A DNA stretch of 64,000 nt. Origin: W0P28-013 sp051878315 (GTDB lineage: Bacteria; Bacteroidota; Bacteroidia; Bacteroidales; Paludibacteraceae). The notes below the pieces were generated by a model. That model was not told the origin of the DNA, did not search any database, and saw only the letters and a list, made by a program, of their open reading frames with translations. Positions 26,437-33,606 of the stretch are shown here, piece after piece (position 1 is the first letter of the stretch; the number at the start of each line of letters is the position of its first letter). A program made the translations under genes and the position numbers. The stretch covers positions 62,001 through 126,000 of the forward strand of contig JBJEJW010000067.1 in NCBI GenBank assembly GCA_051878315.1, written 5' to 3'.

Positions 26437-26889
26437 ATGAGTTTATTTGATCAAATCAGCGAAGACATCAAAAAAGCGATGTTGGCTCGCAATCGCGCCG
26501 AACTCGAAGCCTTGCGCGGCGTGAAAAAAGAATTTCTCGAAGCCAAGACGGCCAAAGGCGGCGATGGCGAATTATCCGACGAAGCGGCCGTGCGTATTTT
26601 GCAGAAAATGGCCAAACAAGGTAAAGAAGCAGCGGCCTTGTTTCGTGAACAGAATCGTAACGATTTGGCCGAAGAGTATCTGGCGCAAGTTGTTGTGTAC
26701 GAACGCTATTTGCCGGCACAGATGAGCGAGGCCGACTTGGAGGCAGCACTGCGTGATATTATCGCACAGATTGGTGCTGCGTCGCCGCAAAATATGGGAA
26801 AAGTGATGAGCGTGGCTACCAAACAGTTGGCCGGTAAAGCCGACGGACGCGCTATCTCGGCCGTAGTCAAACGCCTGCTGACTGTTTGA
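26437..26889 (+). CDS. yqeY: GatB/YqeY-domain protein
   Basis: 150 residues, a single YqeY domain like the tail of the GatB subunit of Glu-tRNA(Gln) amidotransferase. Motifs KKAMLARNRAELEALRGVKKEF, EYLAQVVVYERYLPAQMSE and NMGKVMSVATKQLAGKADGRAISAVVKRLL match the family. Function is unproved; tRNA binding is assumed from GatB. It commonly follows ftsZ in Bacteroidota and is transcribed with it up to the shared terminator at 26910-26943. Confidence 0.93.
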   Translation: MSLFDQISEDIKKAMLARNRAELEALRGVKKEFLEAKTAKGGDGELSDEAAVRILQKMAKQGKEAAALFREQNRNDLAEEYLAQVVVYERYLPAQMSEADLEAALRDIIAQIGAASPQNMGKVMSVATKQLAGKADGRAISAVVKRLLTV

Positions 26890-26909
26890 TGTGCTCGGTA
26901 CAAAACAGA

Positions 26910-26943
26910 AAACGCTCGCCCTCGAATCCGGGGACGAGCGTTT
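26910..26943. terminator. Bidirectional terminator between yqeY and hsp20
   Basis: AAACGCTCG (26910-26918) pairs with CGAGCGTTT (26935-26943), with extra C-G pairs inside the stem. It lies between two convergent genes and can stop transcription from both sides. Confidence 0.8.
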
Positions 26944-26961
26944 GTGTTATGAAACGTCGCA

Positions 26962-27387
26962 TTAAGCGATTTCTATCATGCGTTGTGCTTTTTTAATCTC
27001 TTTCTCGGAGAGTTTCGGCAATTTGATTTCCAAAACGCCGTTTTCCATAGTGGCGGCAATTTTCTCTTTGTCCACGTCGTCCGGCAGAATCATAGTCTGC
27101 TCGAATTTTGAATAAGCGAACTCGCGGCGCAGGTACGAAACGTCCTTGTCGTCTTTGTGTTCTTCTTTCTTCTCGAGGGAGATGACAAGGTTGTTGTCCT
27201 CATCAATGCGTACGCAGAAATCGCGTTTTGTCATACCGGGTGCGGCAACTTCAACGGCGTATGCTTCTTTGCTTTCTTTCACGTTGATGGCCGGTGCGGT
27301 CGAATTGGCGCGTGCCATAAATTCGTTGTCAAACAGGTCGTTGAACATCGACGGTAGCCAGTTTTGATTTCTTCTTACAAGTGTCAT
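26962..27387 (-). CDS. Small heat-shock protein, Hsp20 family
   Basis: 141 residues, ATP-independent holdase of the alpha-crystallin type. The alpha-crystallin domain runs about residues 38-130: NVKESKEAYAVEVAAPGMTKRDFCVRI, then MENGVLEIKLPK (the GVLxIxLPK motif). C-terminal I-x-I-like tail RMIEIA. Start: ATG 27387, because a GGAGG Shine-Dalgarno lies 8 bases ahead (27396-27400); an upstream TTG start is unlikely. Preceded by a sigma-54-like promoter. Confidence 0.95.
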   Translation of the reverse strand: MTLVRRNQNWLPSMFNDLFDNEFMARANSTAPAINVKESKEAYAVEVAAPGMTKRDFCVRIDEDNNLVISLEKKEEHKDDKDVSYLRREFAYSKFEQTMILPDDVDKEKIAATMENGVLEIKLPKLSEKEIKKAQRMIEIA

Positions 27388-27467
27388 AATAGTATCCTCC
27401 AATTAAATTGTTAAACGATTTTTCCGATTTACGGACGTTCGTTAATGAACGCCTTCGCTTATACACT

Positions 27468-27484
27468 TGCAAATTGTGTGCCAA
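27468..27484 (-). promoter_or_regulatory. Sigma-54-type promoter ahead of hsp20
   Basis: Minus strand reads TTGGCACACAATTTGCA. It has the -24 GG and -12 GC exactly ten bases apart and matches the consensus TGGCAC-N5-TTGCA at every informative base. Predicted transcription start is near 27457, 70 bases before the hsp20 ATG. An inverted repeat (CGTTC...GAACG, 27436-27451) lies just after it. Confidence 0.6.
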
Positions 27485-27562
27485 CTTGTTTGTTTGCCAA
27501 ATTGTGATATATTATGCCATTTTGTCTTATTTTGTAGTTATAATACTGTCAATTTGTCTGTG

Positions 27563-28336
27563 CTATTCGATATTTTTGCGTACTTGCGCCAGAAATTGTT
27601 GCATTTGTGCCGTGTCTTTGCGTGCTACGATGTCGCGCAACGTGTGCATTTGTGCTTGTATGCCGTCGATTTGTGCCGCGGTGTGCGGATTGAAGAGAAT
27701 TTCGGAAAGCAGATAATCGTCTTCCGATAGCAGCCCATGGGCTACGGCAAGGTGTTTTTTGAATGTCGTTCCCGGTGCATCTTGGTGTTTCATGACGGCA
27801 GCGAATACCAACGACGATACAAAGGGAATGGATAACGAATAGGCTATGGTTTCGTCGTGTTCGTCGAATGTATATTCGAAAATGCGAAGTTGTAGTGAGG
27901 CGTAGAGCTCGCGGAAAAAATCTTTGCCTTCGGGGTCGCTTTCGGCAATGATGATGGCGTTTTGTGTGCTGAGGTTGTCAAGGTTGGCGAATGTCGGTCC
28001 GAACATCGGATGTGTCGAAACGTAGCGATGCCCAATGTTTGTGTAGTAGGCTTGCAGTCCTGTTTTAACCGATGCTATGTCCGATAGGATGCACGTTGCG
28101 GGCAGATAGGGCAGTACGGTGTCGAAGGCTTCGATGGTGTATTTGAGGGTTACGGCGTTGATGCATAGTTCCGGTTCAAAGTCGCGGATTTCCTCTATGC
28201 GTGTGAAACGTCGCGTGTTGAATACGAACCTCAAACGATTGGCGTTAGTGTCGTAGAGTGCGACATCGTGTTTGGTGCAGAGGCAGTCGGTCAGGAATGT
28301 ACCCATTTTGCCTGCGCCGAGAATGAGTATTTTCAT
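27563..28336 (-). CDS. tyrA: Prephenate dehydrogenase (tyrosine synthesis)
   Basis: 257 residues. NAD(P)-dependent oxidative decarboxylation of prephenate to 4-hydroxyphenylpyruvate. Rossmann start ILILGAGKMGTFLTDCL, followed by the loop LYDTNANR; ILSDIASVKTGL and STHPMFGPTFANLD are the prephenate-dehydrogenase motifs. There is no ACT domain. Last gene of the aromatic operon, 13 bases after the DAHP synthase gene; the order matches other Bacteroidales. Confidence 0.92.
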   Translation of the reverse strand: MKILILGAGKMGTFLTDCLCTKHDVALYDTNANRLRFVFNTRRFTRIEEIRDFEPELCINAVTLKYTIEAFDTVLPYLPATCILSDIASVKTGLQAYYTNIGHRYVSTHPMFGPTFANLDNLSTQNAIIIAESDPEGKDFFRELYASLQLRIFEYTFDEHDETIAYSLSIPFVSSLVFAAVMKHQDAPGTTFKKHLAVAHGLLSEDDYLLSEILFNPHTAAQIDGIQAQMHTLRDIVARKDTAQMQQFLAQVRKNIE

Positions 28337-28349
28337 AAATGTTATTGTT

Positions 28350-29411
28350 TTATTGGTTCATCAATTCTACTTGTACGCGGACAGATTCTTCGTGTATGGC
28401 CTCCAAAATGATGCGCATAAATTCGCGACTCATGCCGAGTTTTTCGCCGTTGGTGATGCGTTTTTCGAGGATTTCGTTGTAGCGTCCCGTTTGTAGTACG
28501 GCGATGCCGTGTTCTTTTTTGTAGGTACCGATTTCGGCCGAAATGCGCATCCGTTTTGCCAATAGTTCCAATAATTCGTTGTCGGTGGTGTCTATCTCGC
28601 GACGCAGGTCAACTAAATCTTCGGTTGTTTGTTTCATTTCGCGCAGTACGAGTTTGCGTAAAATGACGTCCAATACATCGGGTGAGAGTTGCTGCTCTTT
28701 GTCGCTCCATGCGCTGTCGGGGGTGCAGTGACTTTCGATGAGCAGACCGTCGAATTGCAAATCCATAGCTTGTTGCGACAAAGGGGCAATCAGTTCGCGT
28801 TTGCCACCGATGTGGCTGGGGTCGCAGAATAGTGGTAAGTTGGGTAGTCGACGATGCAGCTCGATGGGAATGTGCCACTGTGGTTGATTGCGGTACACTT
28901 TTTTGTCGTACGAACTGAAGCCGCGATGGACGGCAGCTAATTGGTGTAAACCTGCGTTGTAGATGCGTTCGATGGCTCCAATCCACAATTCGATGTCGGG
29001 GTTGACGGGATTTTTGATAAGTATCGGTATGTCAACGCCATGCAGGGCGTCGGCAATTTCTTGTACGGCGAAAGGGTTGGCCGTAGTGCGCGCGCCTATC
29101 CATAGCACGTCGATGCCGTATTTCAGGGCTTCGTAAACGTGTTTGGCCGTGGCGACTTCGGTGGCGACATACATGCCGGTTTCGTTTTTGACGCGGCGCA
29201 ACCATTGCAAGCCTTCAACACCGACACCTTCGAAACCGCCCGGTTTAGTGCGTGGTTTCCAAATGCCGGCTCTGAAAATTTTGATACCGTTTTGTGCCAA
29301 TTGACGCGCTGTCATCAAGGTTTGCTCTTCGGTTTCGGCACTGCACGGACCGGCAATGACGATAGGACGTTGTGTGCCTAACTGCGGCAAGTTAAATGTT
29401 TGAAATTCCAT
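28350..29411 (-). CDS. DAHP synthase fused to chorismate mutase
   Basis: 353 residues. Residues 1-250 are a 3-deoxy-7-phosphoheptulonate synthase of the KDO8P-synthase-like (type I-beta) class: IVIAGPCSAETEEQ, RAGIWKPRTKPGGFEG, IGARTTANPF, CDPSHIGGKRE. Residues about 265-350 are an AroQ chorismate mutase domain: DLVDLRREIDTTDNELLELL, RMRISAEIGTYKKE. The protein makes the first and the branch-point step of aromatic synthesis. It overlaps almost with the aminotransferase gene (3-base gap). In the relatives this fusion is feedback-inhibited through the mutase domain. Confidence 0.95.
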   Translation of the reverse strand: MEFQTFNLPQLGTQRPIVIAGPCSAETEEQTLMTARQLAQNGIKIFRAGIWKPRTKPGGFEGVGVEGLQWLRRVKNETGMYVATEVATAKHVYEALKYGIDVLWIGARTTANPFAVQEIADALHGVDIPILIKNPVNPDIELWIGAIERIYNAGLHQLAAVHRGFSSYDKKVYRNQPQWHIPIELHRRLPNLPLFCDPSHIGGKRELIAPLSQQAMDLQFDGLLIESHCTPDSAWSDKEQQLSPDVLDVILRKLVLREMKQTTEDLVDLRREIDTTDNELLELLAKRMRISAEIGTYKKEHGIAVLQTGRYNEILEKRITNGEKLGMSREFMRIILEAIHEESVRVQVELMNQ

Positions 29412-29414
29412 ATT

Positions 29415-30596
29415 TTATATTTCAGTCGTTGTGAATTTTGTTTGTTGAATGCGCTCGAGGGCGGTTTGTAACTGCGATTCTGTGCAGCAAAGCGATAGGC
29501 GAATGTAGCGTGCGCCGTTGCTACCAAAGATGAATCCCGGTGTAATAAAAACGTGTGCCTCGTGGAGTAGTTGGTCGGCTAACTGCTCGGTGTCGGAGAC
29601 GGTGTCGGGGACTTTGCCCCATAGAAACATGCCGACTTGGTTGCGGTCGTAAGAACAACCAAGTGTGTATAAAATCTGTTCGGCAGTTTGGCGTCGCTGT
29701 CTGTACACATCGATATTCATGTTTTTGTGCCACGTTTCGTCGTTGTGAAGGGCAGTGGCGGCCGCCAATTGCAATGGGCGGAACATCCCGCTGTCGATAT
29801 TGCTTTTCACTTTCAAAATCCATTGGATGAAAGTACTGTTGGAGGCAGTCATGCCGATGCGCCAACCGGGCATATTGTGGCTTTTGCTCATGGAATTGAG
29901 TTCGATGCAATGTGTTTTGGCATTTTTTATTTGTAAGATACTCAACGGTTTATCGTTCAAAATGAGGCTGTACGGATTGTCGTTCACGATGATGATGTTG
30001 TGCCGTTTGCCGAAATCGACCAACTTTTCGTATAACTCAAGTGTTGCATTGGCACCGGTGGGCATGTGCGGATAGTTGGTCCACATTAGTTTAACACGAC
30101 TTAAATCCATACGCTCCAAAGCCTCGAAATCGGGATACCAACCATTGTCGGCCGACAAATCGTAGGGAATGGGTTCGGCGCCCAACAGTCGGCTCAACGA
30201 GGTGTAGGTGGGATAGCCCGGATTTGGCACCAACACTTGTTCGCCCACATTGACAAACGCCAACGTGATGTGCAGAATGCCTTCTTTCGACCCGATGAGT
30301 GGCTGAATTTCGTTGGCAGGGTCTAATTGTACGCCGTATTGCTTGGCATAAAAATCGGCAAATGCTTGGCGTAATTCGGGAATGCCCGTATAGGGTTGGT
30401 AACCGTGCACATTTGGTTGTTGCGCTGTGCTGCAGAGTGTTTCTATGGTTTCTGCCGACGGTGGCATGTCGGGACTGCCGATGCCAAGCGATATGACGTC
30501 GATGCCTTGGGCACGCATGGCCGCTACTTCTTTCAGTTTGCGTGAGAAGTAGTATTCCTCTATTGTTTCGACGCGTGTTGCACAATGATACATCAT
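29415..30596 (-). CDS. Class I/II PLP aminotransferase (aromatic operon)
   Basis: 393 residues, fold-type I aminotransferase. Motifs: SLGIGSPDMPPS, PNPGYPTYTSLSRLLGAEP, NYPHMPTGANAT, VNDNPYS, and the PLP-lysine loop SMSKSHNMPGWRIGM. Related to diaminopimelate and aspartate aminotransferases. Its position between prephenate dehydratase and DAHP synthase suggests it transaminates phenylpyruvate, 4-hydroxyphenylpyruvate or prephenate; that is inference from context. It starts 22 bases after pheA. Confidence 0.9.
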   Translation of the reverse strand: MMYHCATRVETIEEYYFSRKLKEVAAMRAQGIDVISLGIGSPDMPPSAETIETLCSTAQQPNVHGYQPYTGIPELRQAFADFYAKQYGVQLDPANEIQPLIGSKEGILHITLAFVNVGEQVLVPNPGYPTYTSLSRLLGAEPIPYDLSADNGWYPDFEALERMDLSRVKLMWTNYPHMPTGANATLELYEKLVDFGKRHNIIIVNDNPYSLILNDKPLSILQIKNAKTHCIELNSMSKSHNMPGWRIGMTASNSTFIQWILKVKSNIDSGMFRPLQLAAATALHNDETWHKNMNIDVYRQRRQTAEQILYTLGCSYDRNQVGMFLWGKVPDTVSDTEQLADQLLHEAHVFITPGFIFGSNGARYIRLSLCCTESQLQTALERIQQTKFTTTEI

Positions 30597-30618
30597 GATT
30601 TTGTTTCCGTTATGTAGG

Positions 30619-31461
30619 TTAAATGGTTTGTTCGCCTTCGGTGTATTCGCCGAGAATTTTTATATCGCTTACCAGCGGCCTGATAGCATCAATGGCTTGT
30701 GTGTAACGTGTGTAGTTTTGAAATTTCAGGTCGATGTAGAACTGATATTCCCATTCGTGTCCGATAATGGGCAGCGACTGAATTTTAGTCAGATTGGTGT
30801 TGTAAAACGACAAGATTGTCAGCACTTTTGATAGGCTCCCTTCTTCGTGCGGCAAGGCAAATACAATGGATGATTTGTTGCATTGCGCGTGTGTTTGTGC
30901 GATTGTCGGATTGTTTCTGTGGGCAATCATCAAAAAACGTGTGAAATTGTGTTTGTTGGTTTCGATGCCTTCGGCCAAGATTTGTAGCCCGAATTGGCGT
31001 GCCGAATCGGCGTAACAGATGCCGGCGATTCCAAGTTGCTGTTGCTGGGCTATTTCGTAGGCGCTTTTTGCCGTGTCGTCGGTTTCGATGAGTTTGATGT
31101 GCGGATATTTGGCGAGGAAATCAGCACATTGCAGTAGCGCCATATAGTGCGAGTGTACTTCGCGGATGTCGGCGATGGTTTGTCCGGGCAACGCCACTAA
31201 ACTTTGTTTGATGCGTAGTTTGTGTTCGCCAATAATCCATAAGTCGCTGTCTTTCAGTAGGTGATGGTTTTGCAGCAAACTGCCGGCAATGGTATTTTCG
31301 ATGGCTATGGCGCCAAATCCTTGCGGGTGTGCACACACCCAATCGACGCTCTCTTTGAACGTGTCGCACGGAATGGTAGCGGCTTCGTTGCCAAAGTAGA
31401 GGTGGGCAGCTATATCGTGAAACGAGCCGTAAGAACCTTGTATCGCAATTTCGGTTTTCAT
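30619..31461 (-). CDS. pheA: Prephenate dehydratase (phenylalanine synthesis)
   Basis: 280 residues. Converts prephenate to phenylpyruvate. Catalytic domain: IAIQGSYGSFHDIAAHLYF, ENTIAGSLLQNHHLL, and NFTRFLMI, the TRF motif near residue 174. A C-terminal ACT domain (LPHEEGSLSKVLTILSFYN) should bind phenylalanine for feedback inhibition. First gene of the aromatic operon; its ATG at 31461 lies 15 bases after the terminator of the leader attenuator, so its transcription depends on read-through. Confidence 0.95.
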   Translation of the reverse strand: MKTEIAIQGSYGSFHDIAAHLYFGNEAATIPCDTFKESVDWVCAHPQGFGAIAIENTIAGSLLQNHHLLKDSDLWIIGEHKLRIKQSLVALPGQTIADIREVHSHYMALLQCADFLAKYPHIKLIETDDTAKSAYEIAQQQQLGIAGICYADSARQFGLQILAEGIETNKHNFTRFLMIAHRNNPTIAQTHAQCNKSSIVFALPHEEGSLSKVLTILSFYNTNLTKIQSLPIIGHEWEYQFYIDLKFQNYTRYTQAIDAIRPLVSDIKILGEYTEGEQTI

Positions 31462-31476
31462 ATTGTAAACAAAAAT

Positions 31477-31509
31477 AAAATCCTGCCCATCGGATTTGAG
31501 CAGGATTTT
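31477..31509 (-). terminator. Attenuator terminator upstream of pheA
   Basis: On the minus strand: AAAATCCTGC (31509-31500) pairs with GCAGGATTTT (31486-31477), followed by T-rich sequence TTTTATTTTTG. It lies between the leader peptide and the pheA start codon. Its first arm can instead pair with an upstream AGCAGGA (31553-31547). Confidence 0.8.
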
Positions 31510-31546
31510 GGTGTTTTTTTTAGGTCGCTTTTTTTAGCGCGTCAAT

Positions 31547-31553
31547 TCCTGCT
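31547..31553 (-). promoter_or_regulatory. Antiterminator arm
   Basis: AGCAGGA starts one base beyond the leader stop codon and pairs over seven bases with TCCTGCT of the terminator's first arm. A ribosome at the stop codon would cover it; a ribosome stalled at the Phe codons would leave it free. Confidence 0.55.
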
Positions 31554-31554
31554 T

Positions 31555-31614
31555 TTACTGCCGGGCGTAAAAGTAAAAAAAGAAACTGCTAAAATACAAA
31601 GACGACATATTCAT
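31555..31614 (-). CDS. Phe/Tyr leader peptide of the aromatic operon
   Basis: A 19-codon reading frame on the minus strand: MNMSSLYFSSFFFYFYARQ, then TAA (31557-31555). It has five Phe and three Tyr codons, grouped as YF, FFFYFY. It is far below normal gene size and is not a shadow of a larger gene. A promoter lies just upstream (start near 31633, about 19 bases before the ATG at 31614), and an antiterminator arm, a terminator and the pheA-aminotransferase-DAHP synthase-tyrA operon lie just downstream. This is the layout of a leader peptide that senses charged Phe- and Tyr-tRNA through ribosome stalling. Function is inferred from layout; no homolog search was possible. Confidence 0.75.
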   Translation of the reverse strand: MNMSSLYFSSFFFYFYARQ

Positions 31615-31639
31615 GTGTGCAATAACTATTTTCGGTGTG

Positions 31640-31671
31640 CAAAAATAGTTGTTTTTTGCGAATTGTCCAAA
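31640..31671 (-). promoter_or_regulatory. Promoter of the leader peptide and aromatic operon
   Basis: Minus strand: TTTG (31671-31668), 20 bases, TATTTTTG (31647-31640), a full Bacteroidota consensus. Predicted start near 31633, just before the leader-peptide ATG. Confidence 0.7.
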
Positions 31672-31721
31672 TTATTTTTCAATAATCCTAATTTTTGTAT
31701 GAAAGTATGGCTCTAATAGCG

Positions 31722-33563
31722 TCAGAACGATACGGATAATCCTATTAAAATGTTGAATCCGATGTTGTCGTAGCCATACCAATCTTGGTAACGTAACTCT
31801 TTCGACAAAGCGAGCAGGTTGTTGGCCTGCAGCCATAAACTCCAATTTTTCGGGAACGTGTAACTCAACGAGGCGTTTAGGTCGTAAATCGGCGCAAGCG
31901 TAACGAGCCGTGTGCCGCCTTCTTGTCTGGGTAGTTGTGTCGAACGTGTCGAAGCGTAGTAAAAGTTGATGTTGCCTGCAAAATTTTTGGTAAATAAGGC
32001 TTCGATGCCGGCGTCGGCTTCCCATGCCGGTTTGTTCCATGCTTCTATGCCTTCGGTCAACACCTGCCATCCGTTGTATTTGCCTTTGACATGGAAGTTG
32101 TATCGTTCTTTGATGTTGTACGTCAGTCGCAATTCGGCGGTTAGCAGACGTGCTTGCGCATTGACGGTGGTAAAGGTGTTGCCGTACACATATTCCAAAT
32201 CGGTTTTCGGGAACACGTTTGGTGTGGCGGTGCAGGCGTAAACGCGATTGCGGAAAAAGTGTGTGTTGTTGATGAGTTGGTAACTGACAAAGGCATCAAT
32301 CGCAAAATTATGTACCGGCTTGACGTTGAATCCGAGATGGAAATCGAATGGTGTGTAGTCGTTGAGCGTTTCGTCGTGCATTAACGGGTCGTAATAACGG
32401 TTTTCGTTCAACATGCTTTGCAGCGATGTGAACTGATAGTCGCCTCCGATACCGCCATAGATGTCGAATATGTTGCGAAATGCGTAGCGTGCTTCGATGT
32501 CGGGTGCAGCAGCTACGATGTTGCCTTTGTTGATTGAAAACCATAATTTGGCACCGGCGCGCAACGATACGTTTTTCCACACTTTTTCGTAGCGTGGGTT
32601 GAATGTGATGAGGAATTGCGGCTTCCATGTGGCAGCGACGAATGTAGAATCGTGCAAAATGCGTTTATGTGTCGGCGTAATCGAGTCGATGAGGTAGATG
32701 CTTTGCGTCGGTGTATTGTACACATAGGCTGCAAAGTCGAGGTCGGCGTTGATGTGGTGTCCGTTGATATTGTAACCGCCAAAAAGATGCAACCCGATAT
32801 TGTGTTCGCGTTGCGAGGCTTGGTGCACTGCCACATAGTCTTTGGTGATGGTAGGAAATGAGGTCGTAAAGTTGTATGATACGTTACCATCGTAGGTCCA
32901 GCCTTTGTGTTCGGTGTCGTTGCCAAATCCGATGATGGCGTGCGCTGCTGTGGTTGTCCGTGTCTGTGGCGACAAACCTACGCCGGCAATGTCGCGATTT
33001 AGATCGGCGCGGTAGTAGGTGCTTTCGTCGAATACCGAGTCGTTGCCGAAGTAACTGAAATAGTCGTTACTGAAACCGATGTTGGCATATAGTGTGCCGA
33101 CTTTCATGGAGTGTGTGTAGTCGAGGTCGAAATCGGTTTGAATCAGTCTTTTTGTGCCGTTCCAAATGCCGTAATGGCTCAATTCGACTTCTAATTTATC
33201 GGTTTTGTTGTTGATGATTGGTGTCCAAGCATCAGCCTGCCATATTAGCGGGAATCCGATGCCAATGCAGGCGTAGCCGGGTTTGTAGGTCGGGCGACCG
33301 GTGTTTTTGGCGTCGGTTGGCGGTAGCGGATAGAATTGCGATTGCACATTCATGGTTTCGGCTTCGCTGCTGTATACTACTGCTGTTTTTTCGACTTGCG
33401 GGTCGGTCGATGGCAGTTCGATATCGGCACGTTTCACCTTAATTATTTGCGGCGTAAACTCTTTGGCGATATCCACGGAGTGTGTCAGCGTGGAGTCGTT
33501 GTCTTGTGCCATGGTCGCTGTGCCGAAGATTGTCGCTGCGATGAGGAATGTTATGCGTTTCAT
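31722..33563 (-). CDS. Outer-membrane beta-barrel protein (TonB-receptor-like barrel)
   Basis: 613 residues from the ATG at 33563, which starts a signal peptide (MKRITFLIAATIFGTATMAQ). The mature part has repeated amphipathic strands with aromatic ends (FNPRYEKVWKNVSLRAGAKLWF, YNFHVKGKYNGW) and ends in a barrel-closing strand with terminal Phe (YDNIGFNILIGLSVSF). There is no plug domain, so it is not a complete TonB-dependent receptor. Function unknown. It lies 43 bases after the large TPR gene, and both are probably co-transcribed. In Bacteroidales similar barrel and TPR pairs occur together. Confidence 0.8.
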   Translation of the reverse strand: MKRITFLIAATIFGTATMAQDNDSTLTHSVDIAKEFTPQIIKVKRADIELPSTDPQVEKTAVVYSSEAETMNVQSQFYPLPPTDAKNTGRPTYKPGYACIGIGFPLIWQADAWTPIINNKTDKLEVELSHYGIWNGTKRLIQTDFDLDYTHSMKVGTLYANIGFSNDYFSYFGNDSVFDESTYYRADLNRDIAGVGLSPQTRTTTAAHAIIGFGNDTEHKGWTYDGNVSYNFTTSFPTITKDYVAVHQASQREHNIGLHLFGGYNINGHHINADLDFAAYVYNTPTQSIYLIDSITPTHKRILHDSTFVAATWKPQFLITFNPRYEKVWKNVSLRAGAKLWFSINKGNIVAAAPDIEARYAFRNIFDIYGGIGGDYQFTSLQSMLNENRYYDPLMHDETLNDYTPFDFHLGFNVKPVHNFAIDAFVSYQLINNTHFFRNRVYACTATPNVFPKTDLEYVYGNTFTTVNAQARLLTAELRLTYNIKERYNFHVKGKYNGWQVLTEGIEAWNKPAWEADAGIEALFTKNFAGNINFYYASTRSTQLPRQEGGTRLVTLAPIYDLNASLSYTFPKNWSLWLQANNLLALSKELRYQDWYGYDNIGFNILIGLSVSF

Positions 33564-33606
33564 TGTCGTGATTCTATGCGGTTGAATATAATTTATGTTG
33601 GTTGCT

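Noticed and set aside
31526..31539. Small hairpin CGCT-AAAAAA-AGCG between leader and terminator as a separate terminator
   Set aside because: Only four pairs and inside the loop of the proposed antiterminator; treated as part of the leader, not an independent terminator.
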